From the NCBI GenBank assembly GCA_049724395.1, contig JAUGWO010000139.1, positions 62,001-126,000 of the forward strand: a DNA stretch of 64,000 nt. Direction: 5' to 3'. Within the stretch, counting starts at the first letter, position 1. The number at the start of each line of letters is the position of its first letter. Below are positions 11,803 through 23,760 of the stretch, piece by piece. The notes under the pieces are model-generated. The model worked only from the letters and a program-made list of their open reading frames with translations, was not told the origin of the DNA and searched no databases. Both the position numbers and the translations under genes were made by a program. The stretch comes from Spongospora subterranea f. sp. subterranea (Eukaryota > Endomyxa: Phytomyxea > Phytomyxea > Plasmodiophorida).

Positions 11803-13161
11803 TGTCAGATACGGTTGTCCACCACCCCGGTAAAAATTGTTCTATTGCAGCAATCGACCGTCATTTGGTGGCCGTTTTGGATCTGGAAGCTGCTGAATAT
11901 GCTTTTCAGCGGCCAGATTCAAAGCGCAACAACGTAATTGTCACCGCTTCTCATCCCTTGTTTCCCTACTCGAAATGGTTCCTCTGTTTTGGCTTCTCAT
12001 ATATGTTGACAGCAAGACTAACGATAAGACGTTGTGGAACGAACAACTATGAACAATGGCGGATCCAATCTCAGAACTCTGTTTGACCCATTTTTGAAAT
12101 GTATTTTCTGATATCAGATGCGCTGATAGATAATAGAATCCATATCATCAAACTCTTTGTTCGCTCGGCATCGTGAATAAGTCACCGTTGCGGCAGCCAG
12201 GACAAGTAAGGTCATCGCCACACCCAAATTGAACGATAGAATCATTGCATCTATTTCAAATGTCAGAATTCAGGATATATAATCTGCTTCCCATTATGCT
12301 GAGGGTGTTGTGAAATCTGTCCTGGCAACCAATGTAATACCCACCGCATTTGAAATTCATTGCCATAAACACGACAAACAATAAATTGGTGGGTGCCGTT
12401 AGTGCAAGGGCAGATTCCATGACGTCAGCAGCACTATAGGAAGCTAGGCAGTTGTCAAACACATCCTTACAATTATTTGAAACCTCGTGATGACCTTGAT
12501 TACGCGTCGTCTTGCTGGCAACCCCATCACTGATCGTGTTGTGTCTCCTCATATCCGGGGTCGTTATCTTGTATTGATGTGGCGTTTTGGGATCCTCAGT
12601 GTCGTAGTCACCTAAGAAGAAGGGCATCGTGGGCGGCATCAGACTCTATTCCAATGTCAATATCCGAATTGATCAACAGAGATAAAGACTAATGATCACC
12701 TTCTTGCATTGGTCTGACACCTCTTGTTTGTGTTGCCAAATACACATTAACAGCTCGTGATGTGTCTTAATATCAGGACAAAATTTCATGGCGTCATGGG
12801 CGCATTTGAATAAGGGCCGCGTTTCAATCGCGTGTGTTTGCACTTTTCTGATAGGTCTTGATCATGATCGCTCAGACAAGACATAACTTTGGCTAAACCA
12901 TGCACATTTCTGCAAAGTTTGTCGCGATCCTTAGCGCACGCGCTGAAGTGGCCCATCGTATCAAATCCGGACGCCGATATGGCACCGATCAACGCCGTTA
13001 CCAGCAAGAGAGGGAAAAGTTTGGACATTGAACGCGATGTGTTGATAAGCGATCAATGACTATGAAGTATTTTTCGGGAAAAGAGGTCCGATTAGTAAAA
13101 TATGAGCGAGAACTCATCCTCCGACTCAAACCACCGACCGAATAAAACATCCGCTTCTGCT
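11803..13161. repeat. Segmental duplication, copy B
   Basis: Same-orientation partner of 7767-9177. Within its left part a 112-codon plus-strand frame (11748-12086) is better preserved than in copy A, but I recognise no family in it. Confidence 0.9.
12114..13028 (-). pseudogene. GLG1-type cysteine-repeat gene, copy B (frameshifted)
   Basis: Near-identical to the gene at 8136-9047, with the same signal peptide, cysteine repeats, intron and paired splice donors. It carries an extra GT dinucleotide at about 12832 (CGCGTGTGTTTG against CGCGTGTTTG in copy A). This shifts the frame inside the first repeat and soon ends it, removing the second repeat and the tail. Either copy B is newly inactivated or the two bases are a sequence error. 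The rest of the exon structure has not drifted, which points to very recent loss or an error. Confidence 0.75.
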
Positions 13162-13439
13162 ACTCCTAAATTGAAGTACTTGTAATAACGTCTGAATTTG
13201 GGGGTTGGATTCGAAATTGAAAATTTTGATTTTAAGATGAATGCCTGAAAATTCGCACTTCAGTTCGAGGTTTCGTTAGTTTGTCGTCGTGCTAACACGG
13301 CCGTGCTCAATTCTGTGGAGCCAGATTTTGTTACATTCAGTATGATGTGAATTGTCTCTGATTTGCATCTTGTCAATATCATGATGCTCGTCGACGTTCA
13401 GGTCTAGTAGTAACTGACATCGATTTCAATCAAAACTTC

Positions 13440-13870
13440 AATATTGACCAAGTCAGAGCTCAGTTTTGTTTTTGGCAAGCACAGCCCGAGTATAGGTCTC
13501 ACCAGGTTTTTAGCAAATACTCCATCAAATTTTGCGACAAAAAGCGGCCGACGTTATTGGCAACCACTGTTTGCAGACCTGCCGCAGCAATGGTCCCCCC
13601 ATGCCGCTCGACCTATATCTGGACAATGCCACATGTTGATGTAATACTGTGGTACCTTTGCAATGCCCATATTTTTATTCTGCTTGATGCCTTTGAGGGA
13701 TACTGGCAATTTCCTCTCCATCAGGAATCCCAAGAAGCGTGCTCATCATGACGTATGAAGCCGTTTTCACCACAAGGCGTATCACGCAAGGGATTTGCGA
13801 TGCTGTCTTAGCATTCCAATCTGCCGCAGCCCTTGTCCCCCATGCCGCTTGACCTATTCCCAAATATGTT
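13440..13870 (+). mobile_element. Ty3/gypsy-type LTR retrotransposon fossil (reverse transcriptase fragment)
   Basis: A short stretch resembles the reverse transcriptase of Ty3/gypsy elements: ILLDAFEGYWQFPLHQESQE is the characteristic block, followed by a block like TRRITQGICDAVLAFQ. No LTR, integrase, protease or gag region is recognisable nearby, so this is an isolated remnant. It is broken in several places and appears old. A roughly 37-bp motif around CTGCCGCAGC...CCCATGCCGCT occurs twice in it (about 13577 and 13817). Confidence 0.75.
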
Positions 13871-14222
13871 ACTTATTAAACCACTCCTTATTTCGGGTTT
13901 TACCGATCAGGACATCGACTCCGGAAATATGTCGAAGAGTAAAGTTTTCCACTTGTGGTTTTTTGCTTATGATGAAGACAAAATCGTCGATTGCAGCGAA
14001 TTTGAAATTCTATGGTTTTCAAGATTGTGATGTGTTCGATCTGCTTCAGCAAAAAAACCTTGGTGAGGCAACCGCCTCAAAGGTCCAGAAAAATGGCATA
14101 TAAGCTATGACCGATTAAAAACAAAAAAGTAGGTGATGACGATCTAACATCGTCAGCACAAGACGAAGGTTTGGAAAATGGTTTAACTAAAATATATTTA
14201 CTGCGAATCTGAGCCAGGTATG
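13871..14222. other. Short intergenic stretch
   Basis: Between the LTR fossil and the 3' end of the PH gene. Nothing beyond short random frames is visible. Confidence 0.4.
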
Positions 14223-14816
14223 TCACTCTCCATACGCGTCTGTGTCTTCTTGCCAATAATTTGTTCGAGCCATAACAATATCTTTTCCTAAGCCTCAGGT
14301 TAAGCAGAAATAACACTCACGATAGCACCTATACCGATTGCGCGAATCCATGCTAAAAACAGGAATTATTTTGTGAGCAAGGATGATGAAATAACGCCAA
14401 CCTTCTTTCAACGCCGGAGTTGCTGCACTCAAAGAGAACCCATATTCTGTTGAGTACACATCAAATGAATTGGAACGTCGAGTCACATCTTCAGAACTCT
14501 GAGGAACAGATATGAAATCAATGAGTTACGGTCCCATATCTCATCAAAATTGGCAGGATACCTTTACAGAAGAGAAAACACTCAGATCGATAATCTCTGT
14601 CGGATTTACATACTCTTTTTCATTTCTAAATGTATACAGTTTTGATTTATGAAGAACAACCCACCTTTTTTTCCATATTCTCAAAATACGGCCTGACAAC
14701 CAAACAATCAATTAGCGTTCTGGACCGGAACATAGACATTACTTTGTTTATCAAGCCATCCTTCTATGGTGGGATCTCTAATATCAACACATGAGTTGGA
14801 AGAAGGAACCGCCATA
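14223..14816 (-). CDS. Small PH-domain protein (plant PH1-like)
   Basis: Five short exons joined by four introns of about 45-55 nt give a protein of about 127 residues that is almost wholly one pleckstrin-homology domain. After MAVPSSNSC comes EGWLDKQ, then, across a 50-nt intron with a GCTAAT branch site, RIWKKRWVVLHKSKLYTF. Then IDLSVFSSVK, RRSNSFDVYS and LSAATPALKEAWIRAIGKDI complete the strands and the C-terminal helix with its invariant Trp. The stop is at 14223-14225. The compact single-domain form and the tail after the helix resemble plant PH1-type proteins, which bind phosphoinositides on endosomal membranes. Lipid binding here is inferred from the fold. All splice sites follow GT-AG and keep the domain in frame, which supports the model. 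Confidence 0.8.
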
Positions 14817-15367
14817 ATCAATAATCCTAAGCCTTCGATTGTGCCCGATTTTGTGCGAAATGAAATTACCTATTGATATCCCTCTTCCCCGACTGGTACA
14901 ATTTTGGCGGGACCTCTCTTTTAGACCATTGCCGCAGTGCAGTGGGACCAGCATGGGAAAGAGAAACGTGTTGAGGCCGAAAGTGGCAAAGACAGTTAGG
15001 TGTAACCCTCCTGGACATTCTGTGGTTCTTTCATTCGGTAACACCTACACATTAGACCAAATGTGCATTCTGCTGTTCGGCGTTAGCGGGTGGAGATCAT
15101 TCAAATACCCGACATCGCGATGTTTTCAGCATCGCTTTCCGTGTTGGATTTTTCGATGATGCTTGGGACATATGCACCAATATAAAAACAACACCGGCGA
15201 TCACCCTATTCTAATACAGGGCCACTTTTGCCGAAAAGAGCGGCCGCCGTAATCCGAGTTAAACTTTGGCTCTGGGATTGCTCGGCTCGGCTTCGAAATA
15301 GCTGCACTGGAAGCCGAAGCCGAAACGGAGGGTCAGCGTTTGGGGGAATATTTCGAATGAATATTTT
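14817..15367. other. Intergenic, nothing recognised
   Basis: Upstream side of the PH gene. Open frames on both strands have no recognisable domain. Confidence 0.35.
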
Positions 15368-16061
15368 TTATGTTTGATCGTACTCATCGATTTCGTCGAG
15401 GTCGTCATCGTTGTTATACAGATCATTTGAATAATCAGAAACCGAGTCGTCGCTTCCAGAATCACTCTCATCTTCGGGATATGAACAATATGGATTATCG
15501 GCGGCATTTGAATCTTCCGAATCGTACTCTTCTTCGCAACTTTCATCAAATAAGAGTTCGTCATTGAGCGGGTCTAACTCCAATTTCCGATCTTAAGTCT
15601 AAATATGCACTGAAAGTAATGTATTAGCGACCTCCATTCAGTTGAGTTTATGGAATACCTGTCGCTGATTTGTAAACTAGACGCATTACCATTGCAGACA
15701 AAAATGTCCCATACGAAATCGTCAGCAGTGTGAATCTGACGGTGAGATTAGAGAGAATCAGGGAAAATTTCATAGTCGGATTGATTACATTGTCAAATTG
15801 GTCCTTGTATCGGTCCATTAGATTATCAAAGTTTGATCTGGTACTAGCGCTTTCCGACGCTGTTGCAGGTTTCAACGGGTCAATATCAATAAACTTGAAA
15901 CGACTTGCTTCAATCTGCATAGCTCTGAGGCGTCCAGCGATTGACGAATGATCTTGGCGTTTTCGCGCTAGCGACGATGTCCTAATAGTTGTCAAATCGC
16001 CTGCTTTAAAGTCTTTTAATCTGTCCTGAAATGGGATTGAAAATTGTTGAGAAAATCTCAA
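15368..16061 (-). CDS. Hypothetical protein: basic/helical part, hydrophobic segment, acidic tail
   Basis: The minus strand from 16061 reads a charged region (RLKDFKAGDLTTIRT, then SLARKRQDHSSIAGRLRAMQ) and ends in a hydrophobic segment around 15690-15770 (FTLLTISYGTFLSAMVM) that could span a membrane. A GTATTC...TTTCAG intron of about 50 nt follows at 15602-15655. Downstream lies a strikingly acidic block (SCEEEYDSEDSN, EDESDSGSDDSVSDYSND) ending at 15368. My splice joins did not put the acidic block in frame, so it may be a separate product or need another junction. No family recognised. Confidence 0.4.
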
Positions 16062-16305
16062 AACATAAAAATACCCTCAATCGCGATTGGATCTCTGTTC
16101 CTTCGAAATTTTCGCCCTTTTCCATAGTCTCCAGGCGGCAAAACCCTGTGAAAGATTACAAAAAAACTTCAAGATTGTTAAGCAACTGGCGAAATACATT
16201 TTTTCGATGACGTCAACGGTTCAGAATGGTTGTCACCATCGATTGAGATATTCTGCAAGCAGGAAGCGGCAGCGGCTACAGAACTTGTAGCAGGCCTTTT
16301 TCTAC

Positions 16306-18106
16306 ATGGACCTTCTACGACTACAATATAGGAATGATTTCAGACGACTTCGGCTGACTAGCAAAAGCGCCAACCCACCAAGATCGTCAACTGGGAGAGA
16401 CGTTCTTGGCCTCTTCACCCGAACAAGTAATATCGGTGCAGGCTCATTAACAGCGTCATTGGACATAATGGTGATGGATGGAGAAGTGAACTCCAGTCAG
16501 GACGATTTCCAACAATGTCTGGACTTTTGAGAAATGATCTGAAAACAGCCATATTTCTTGAAACTGCGTGAATGACCTCGGTCATTTCCGTAATGCAGTT
16601 GGCATGTTCACAGTCATAAGCTTTCAGTGTCTGAAATTGTTTTGATGCATCGTGCAGGATTCAAGAAACAGGATGCAGCCGAGTCCAGCTATTGGTATTG
16701 TTCGCATTCTTTAAATAAAATCATCACTTCTACAAATTTCGCCTGTCGCCGTGTCCTTGGCCATCTCGTTTCTGATGGGGAAGACGGCGGATCATTACGC
16801 AGCACGTTTCGGCGCGTTATTTCGAGGTATGCAGATGCCGATTGATTTGGAACAGTGGAATGACGCCTTTGCTGGCGATACGTGTGACTTCTCGGACGCT
16901 GAGCATGCAGGTTTCGAGCGCGCTCTCCGAATGCACTGCAACGTCCCTCCAGAGCAAGACATCAAAGTGGAGGTGTTCTATCGGTGCTGCTCTATATTGC
17001 AAAGAACTCCAACGCGAATAAGACGGAAGCAAGTTTTCGTCGAACCCGAATTAATTCAGTTTAATCGTCAGCACAGTATGGCGGCGGAGGACGGTCATAT
17101 TGCTGTAATTGCGTCTTTTCAGCGACAACGTTTACAGGAGAGGAACGGTTTTTTTGCAAACCGACTTGATCGAAAGATTCCTTGTCGACAGACACTGTCC
17201 TACTGCCAATCTCACAATGACAACCGGCTTCTTGTCCTGTCGGTGGCTGGAATATGCGGTCTGGTTCAAGTTCAGTGGAGGATGACGTCGAAACGCGAAA
17301 CTGGTCTGTGACAGACGCCAGTGTCAAAAATATGGACTGATTGACAGTTCATCAAACCTGATTGCCCTTCGAAGTATCACCAATGCCGACCGAAGGCAGT
17401 GTTGCTGAACACCAGAACGTGCATTTTTGTATATCAACTCACATCGAAGTCGGGTCCTGTCGTACCACAGATGAACTTCGAAAGCAATGTGGCTTGCACC
17501 TTGAAGTCGATCACCGACGTGTTCTCCTGTTTTCCCTCCAAAAACTTGATGATGCAGATGAGAATATCGAAGGAAAGTTGGTCGCCTGTCAGTTAAGTGA
17601 TTCAAGTACGATGGGAGTGAAGATTGAGCAAATTTTGAAAAATAACTTCTATGGTAGATTTGTCGATTCGAGATGTTGAAAGGACAATGAACGAACATCG
17701 GCAGCTTGAATATAATCTTGTCAGTCCTGTGATCATATTTCATTTAATCATGAAGCCGAGTCGTCAATCTTCAGGATCGGGCGGCAAATGCATTGATAGT
17801 GCTAAGCCATGAAAATGAAGGAGATCAAAACAACGACGCAAAGCATGTCAAACAGACCGAGGAACTGCATCAAGTCGCAGTAAAACGGTTTCAAGAAAGA
17901 ATCGATATGCTAGAGAGAGAATTACAACAAACGAAGTAGGTTTCATTATTCGCCTTTGCATAAACGACCGCTGACAAGCCACGATAGGAAGGCCCTGTTG
18001 GACTATCAAACATGGAGGAAGGCAAGTAAGAGCAATATTAATAAGCTGCGGCAAGAGTTCATAGAGCTCAAGATGGCATTGAAAGATGCTAACATTACTA
18101 ATTAAC
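16306..18106 (+). CDS. Hypothetical protein with C-terminal coiled coil
   Basis: Several plus-strand exons have consistent amino-acid composition. An early exon at 16306-16530 begins MDLLRLQYRNDFRRLRL. A middle exon at 16751-17010 contains IDLEQWNDAFAGDTC and FERALRMHCNVPPEQD. An exon near 17540-17640 holds LQKLDDADENIEGKL. The 3' exons form a clear coiled coil: QTEELHQVAVKRFQERIDML, ELQQTK, then after an intron at about 17938-17989 KALLDYQTWRKAS and INKLRQEFIELKMALKD, ending with a TAA at about 18106. Exon joins in the middle are not resolved. I do not recognise the family. The coiled coil and the ciliary neighbourhood allow a structural role, but that is only inference. Confidence 0.5.
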
Positions 18107-18194
18107 AGAGTACTCAGACAAGCGTATGCAAACTCAAAGGTTCAGGGCCGCTTGTTAATAGTGATTGCCCTTGTGAAAAGCATGATGAGATGAT

Positions 18195-18862
18195 TTATGA
18201 ACCTCCATGAAGGATGACGTAGTCCATTCCACGATCTCTTCGGCACTTGCAATACTTGAAGATGATCATTACGAACGTGATCAACAGCATTAGAAGCAAC
18301 GCCATCACAATCAGCACGAACCAGACTCCCATTGATTAGACATTGTCCCCAACACCATGTATGTGGAACGATGCTAAATGTCATAAAACTGTAGTCGAAG
18401 TTTTTTTGACGGTTTCTTAACGGTGACCCTTCGAGGCAATACCCGCCTTTTCCATTTTCGTCTTCTTCGAACTCAACGACGCTAACAACTTTCTGAAAAG
18501 CGGTTATTTGTACTTCTCCTTGCTTGATGTAAACACAGCCCAGTGAGCTGGTACACGAATTGCATGTGGGTTCAGCGTCGGAATTGCATTTACAATCTTC
18601 GGGGTCGTAAATATATAAACCGACCAGAGATTCGCTAGCCAATAAACATGTCGAACTCGACCTGCTCCATTTGCATCCTGAAAACACTCTGAATACGGTG
18701 TAATCAAGTTTCAAATACCGAACCTGAAAGGCTGGTGCATGATTTGCAATCATCTTCTAGATGGCATGGCAAATTGGACGCGACTTCCGTCAAGTTGTGA
18801 CTGACACCAACGCCCAACGTGACAGCGATTACAGCAAGGAAGACCCCTTGCCTAATCGCCAT
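18195..18862 (-). CDS. Type I membrane protein with two PSI-like cysteine modules
   Basis: The ATG at 18862 opens a signal peptide (MAIRQGVFLAVIAVTLGVGV) followed by an N-glycosylation site (NLT). The first module reads CKSCTSLSGCKW...C across a 45-nt intron at about 18678-18722. The second reads CNSCTSSLGCVY...C about 45 residues on. The C-x2-C-x5-GC-aromatic pattern is that of PSI domains found in plexins, integrins and semaphorins. A 63-nt intron (about 18320-18382) then gives a strongly hydrophobic helix (VWFVLIVMALLLMLLITFVM) and a short basic tail (KYCKCRRDRG) ending at 18195. The topology is therefore outside-in with a tiny cytoplasmic tail. The ligand is unknown. Calling it PSI rests on cysteine spacing only. 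Confidence 0.65.
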
Positions 18863-20003
18863 AATTCCCCGGCTAGCAAACGGGCGTGTAAGAATATTCG
18901 AAATAGCTTTGATGGGAAATCCGAGAAAAAGCTATAGAGTGATAGCGATACATATTGATAAGCAGCCCTGTCATGGATGCACTAGACACTCAGTAATGTG
19001 CTCAGATATTGAGTGCGGAAGCGGTTCCGCACCCGCACTATTTGCGCCAAACGCACCGACCCACTGTCCATTTGTTTCAGTCGAAAGCCGTTCGGGGTGC
19101 GTGGGTCGGACACCGTTTACCGTAAAAATATCAAAGGACGGGAAATACAAATCATAACCAACAAGAAAATGACGAGATGGAGGAAGAAGAGGGTACAGGC
19201 CCTAAACCGTGGATGGATAGGACGTTTTTTCCCAATGAGTAGCCGAGCGTGTTGATTATCAGACCCGGCATATATGATCGGGAAAAGTCATGGAAACCTG
19301 TACATAATGCAACCTAGAGGAACGACAACAAGAGAGGATTCTGCAACGATTGCAGGGGCTATAAACGAAACAAACCATAGCGGGTAATACGGGTGAGGCT
19401 TCGACATTTTTTTTGTTCATCACCTGACCGGTTGAAAAAACCCCACTGAAAAGTCGCTCCGTTTGTATTTATTTTGTACCATCAATATCCAAATAAAACA
19501 CATCACAATAAGTAGCTTCAGGAATGTCACCAGTGACAACCGCTTTTTTTTTGCAGAAACCGGCGAGAGTTCAATCACGTTCAAAGTTTAAGGTTTGGCT
19601 GTCTTGATGCAGCCACGTTGATAAGCGAATTCGCCTTCTCGTTATCTCGGAGAAAATTAGTGGAAAAGTAAAATCCCTAGGAGAAGCTAGTACAATTTAT
19701 AATCTTCAATGATCCACTCTGTGAAAGCGTTGCTGTCGTAAGTATCGACAAAAAGCAGACAAACGACGTGATATCTCTTGGCGGGACAGCTCACGTACTC
19801 GTGTTCACTGACCAAAGAACCACCTCCAACGGCGAGACGCACCGATCAGCAGCTGGAAACAGGAACGCAAATGCCCATCGACACCGGTGTTCTGTATTCG
19901 GTTTATTGGTTTCGACTGTGTGCCGTGTTTCACCATTTGAGTCTCAGACACAGAGCACAACTCAACCATCGCCCCTCTCTTCATTCGTCGTCTGACGCCA
20001 TCA
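18863..20003. other. Intergenic 1.1 kb between divergent genes
   Basis: Separates the PSI-type gene (minus) from DNAI3 (plus) and must hold both promoters. Short open frames occur at 18819-19255 and 19768-20000 but have no recognisable domain. An upstream exon of DNAI3 could lie in the last 200 bases. Confidence 0.35.
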
Positions 20004-23000
20004 ATGGGGGACCAGATCGCCGACATTGTTCCGGTCTTTATTCCCGAGAAAAGTCTGATCCGCTATGGAATGAAACTGTCGGAAGATATCGGCCATTCTG
20101 TGGGTTTGTTTTTGTTATCCATTTGGTTTTTCTGAAACTGCTGTTCAGGTTCCAATGCATAGTTTCCAAACACAGCAGATAAAGGAGGAATTAACGGCCA
20201 TGGGATTTATGTGTGATTTCCACGCTGTGAGAGAGAAGGTTTTCGAATGGACTTTGGAGACGATACTGGTGGTGAAAGATGAGCAAGGTTCACAATACTC
20301 AATAGACTGGAACCTCAAATATAGTGAGATCGTATCTGAACCTAGGTCTCTATGGGGAAAATTACTTCTGGGCCGCTTCCCAAGCGTTGATGAACCAGTA
20401 TAATCCTCAGGAAGCGTCAGGTTCCACTTCCAACGAGCCACAGGTAAACCGAAGCAGCACCAGCGGTCGAGATCAGATTCGAATAGTAAGTTCAGGAAAG
20501 CGAAAGCGAAAAGGTTGCCAGATTGGCCAGAGAAGAGGAAGAGAAGGCAGCGGAAACCAAGTTACTGACGTATGTTGAGCCGGATTGGGTTCCAAAACAT
20601 TGGGTGAGTTTAGGAAGTGAAGCCGAAATAGACTCGTTTTGGATCGAGGGAAGGTATCGCCGGTAGTAAATTTTCTCGCAGACATTCGGCTGATTATGGT
20701 TTGCTATCAGCTGTCTTCGCGCACCGACATCGTTCCAGTTCCTGAAACCGCGGAAACTGTTTGGGGGCAAGTACCAGTTCGACAACGTCGACGTAAAAGA
20801 CTCACAGCTGATCTCCTGCAATCGCCAAATCGACAAGAACTACGATCAGCGCAAAATGTGCCTTGAAGGCGGTTTCCAATCGGCAGCTCCTCGAGTGGAT
20901 GCTGCTGTTCAGGTCAGTCGAACTGAGTTCCTTTCGTCGCCTTTCTGTAAATTAGCAATGTGTGCATATAGACATCAAGTTTCAGGCGGGTAAACAAGAT
21001 GACCGCATATAATCCAATGGACGCTGTTGATAATCGGAAAAACGATGCTTCGGAGAGCGCCGACCTTGCCAGAGCATTGAAAGCGTCCCACGCCGTTCTG
21101 CAAATCGCCATTGAACAAAACATCACAGTGGATATATTCAGAAACGATTTAGACGTGTCTGGAGAGCACGATCTACCTCTAGGCCCTAAATCAGAGCATA
21201 TCAGGTTTGTGTCTTCGAAACCGTTCAGTCTCCTCTGTCGGATCATGATAAACTCAGGTTCTTCAACACATTCGTCGATCTGCTGTACAGTAAAAGCCGG
21301 CGAATAACGGCGATTGATTGGGACAGTAGTCGCCCTGGTGCAGTCTCTGTCAGCTGCGCTCGATTTCGCACGTCAGATGAGGTGAGCGTTCGTGAGAACA
21401 TGACCATGATGAAATGTTCACTCCTGCTGCAAACCTGTTTAGAGAATCGACGCCTTAGGAACACCCCAACCAAGTTCGGTTCTTATTTGGAACTTCAATG
21501 ATCTGATCCATCCAGAGATGATACTGGAAGCGCCAGATGAAGTGTGAAACCGTTGATTGTATCATGGTTCAAATCGATAACTGACAAATCAATCAAGGTT
21601 TTCATGTTCCGATCTAATCCCAAGGCACCGCATATCGTGATTGGTGGGATGGCGAATGGGCAACTAATCATGTGGAATACCAACACGAGGAGGATTGTTT
21701 CCAAGGGCTCAGAGCATCAGAGAGAATCTGATCTGGATAGCAATGATCATGCATACGCTCCTCCCATCATTCACGTTGATCCCGCAATGATATCATATAC
21801 AGGTTTCCATCGTCTGGTTTATACGGGCGATCTTGATTGGCTAATCCTTTCAACTGCAATCAGAACGGTCGCACAGCCGACCGGTACAATGCCTGCAATG
21901 GCTCCAACCCGGTGTCGAAGTCCATAAACGAGGAGAGGTCAGTAATAGCTGCACTGAGCCACATAGCGTCCAGTTCGCTTCATTAGCGGGAGATGATCAT
22001 CTGTTATTCTGGGATATCAGAGGGGACATCAACTCTCAAGACCAACACAATATAGCGGATGAGGTACTACAGCTGTGTTGATGTGTCTGAGATTATCTTA
22101 GCGAGCTGGTGCAGAATGATTTTCGTTGGATTCCGGTGTATAGCGTTGATCTGAATTCATTTGCTGCCACATCCATGCATCTGTCGAACGATGCCAGAAG
22201 ATCCGCAATCTTTGCGAACGAAAACGGCATGATCGCCCTTGGTTCATGGCTGCCAAAGAAGGACCCATCGTCGGAGGTGGGTTTTCAAATTTCATTGGCC
22301 AAGGCCCAAATATGCAAAAACTATGTTGGCCTAGGACACAATACCTGGATCGGAATCAACCGCTAATAACAATAGCGTTATTGGCGCCACGATTGAGGCA
22401 CATACATTACCATGCCAATCGTTGCAGGTTCCTATCATCATAGCTCTTGCATCTGCTGCTTGACATTGGTGCTGCTATCAGATATCTCCAGACTTTCCAG
22501 ACCTGGTTTTAACTGTTGGAGATTGGTCGTTCTGTATATTTCGAATAGTGGATAAAACGAAGCAGCTGCAGAAAATTTTTCACTCTGGGTGCGCTAGTGA
22601 CTATTTAACAGGTATTCATGATCTATCGAGGTAAACTGTTGATGGTTATGGTGTGTTCAGGAGCGGTGTGGTGTCCCAGTAGACCTGGTGTGATCATAAC
22701 GTCGAAGGCAAACGGATCACTTGACGTTTGGGATTTGTGTGATCAATCGCATAAGCCGGCCACGTCTGATATGATGGTCTCGTCGACGGCGATATCGGAC
22801 ATGCAGTTTCGCCCATTGAGATATCCATTATCTTCGCAATCGCAGCCGATTGTACCCTACCTTGCCATTGGGGATTGTGGCGGAAATCTACACATCGTTC
22901 AGCTGCCATCGAATCTCACTACGTCAATACCAAATGAACTGCAAATCATGAAAGCGTTTTATGAACGAGAGACTCGACGGTTCCAGTATTTCGAGATAGT

Positions 23001-23273
23001 AAGGCTCCATATGTAGATTGCAGAACATTGATTACTAATAGGCAAATTTCAATCAGGTTCATAAACAAGGGCTATCTGAATCCGACAAAAAAGGACCCGG
23101 CAGTTCTCATAAAAGTGAAGGCGGACCTGCATCAATGGACACATGATATTTGTAAAAAACGTTTAGCAAATATAAAAGAACGCACTAGATTCAGCATATT
23201 TGAACTCTTCCCAGTTTGCAACACAGTTTCTGATATCATATACTCCTACCTATCAACATGTATGGCTGAATAG
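20004..23273 (+). CDS. DNAI3: Axonemal dynein intermediate chain 3 (WDR63 / IC140)
   Basis: Inner-arm dynein I1/f intermediate chain. From the ATG at 20004 (MGDQIADIVPVFIPEKSL) the N-terminal region matches the family, with IKEELTAMGFMCDFHAV and ILVVKDEQGSQY. Next come WVSLGSEAEIDSFWIEGRYR, KYQFDNVDVKDSQLISCNRQ and ALKASHAVLQIAIEQN. WD repeats then follow: FFNTFVDLLYSKSRRITAIDWDSS across an intron, PHIVIGGMANGQLIMWNT near 21625, HSVQFASLAGDDHLLFWDI near 21960, and VWCPSRPGVIITSKANGSLD near 22670. The C-terminal exon (RFSIFELF) ends at a TAG at 23271-23273. At least ten introns of 45-65 nt cut the gene. The protein anchors the I1 dynein heavy chains on the doublet and helps control ciliary waveform. 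Its end overlaps the convergent gene at 23253 by about 20 nt. Confidence 0.88.
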
Positions 23274-23760
23274 GGCCGAGAAAAGGCTGTGATCGTTTCT
23301 CGTTAATTCGTGGCCATTATTCACCAATATTGGCAGAGCGAAGGCATTGGATAAGCTATCCGATGGAACTTCCGCCCAATCAACAAAATCTCGACACCAT
23401 TTGGCCGCAACAATAAGGTAGAACTGTGGATTGGTTGGACAACCGATACTGTAGAATGGCAGATATATAGAACGCGTATTGACCATATACCTCACATCTG
23501 GATAGTGCCCTGACCATTCACCCCAACGCATGGTTCGCGTCATGAACTGGCAAATGGATTGCATCCGGTAGCAATTCCAGCACAATGGAATACCGGAATC
23601 GAACGTGGCCCAAAATTTTCACAAAAACAAATGTAAATGTTTATCCCGTCGGCTTTGTGAACAAATTGATTAACTTCAGTGAAATCAACCTCGTGCTCTC
23701 GTTCTGAAAACACCAAACGAAATTCTATAAATATTAGTGTACTCAATAATTTGTATTAAA
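23253..23760 (-). CDS. Hypothetical protein, convergent with DNAI3
   Basis: Two exons can be joined cleanly. EREHEVDFTEVNQFVHKADG...GPRSIP is followed by a 47-nt GT-AG intron (about 23549-23595) and then FMTRTMRWGEWSGHYPDVRY, FYSIGCPTNPQFYLIVAAKW and a tail ending HTC at 23253. The residue content, rich in aromatic and cysteine residues, and the in-frame splice support a real gene. The 5' exon and start were not found; the acceptor near 23714 suggests one more exon upstream near 23770-23815. No family recognised. Confidence 0.5.
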
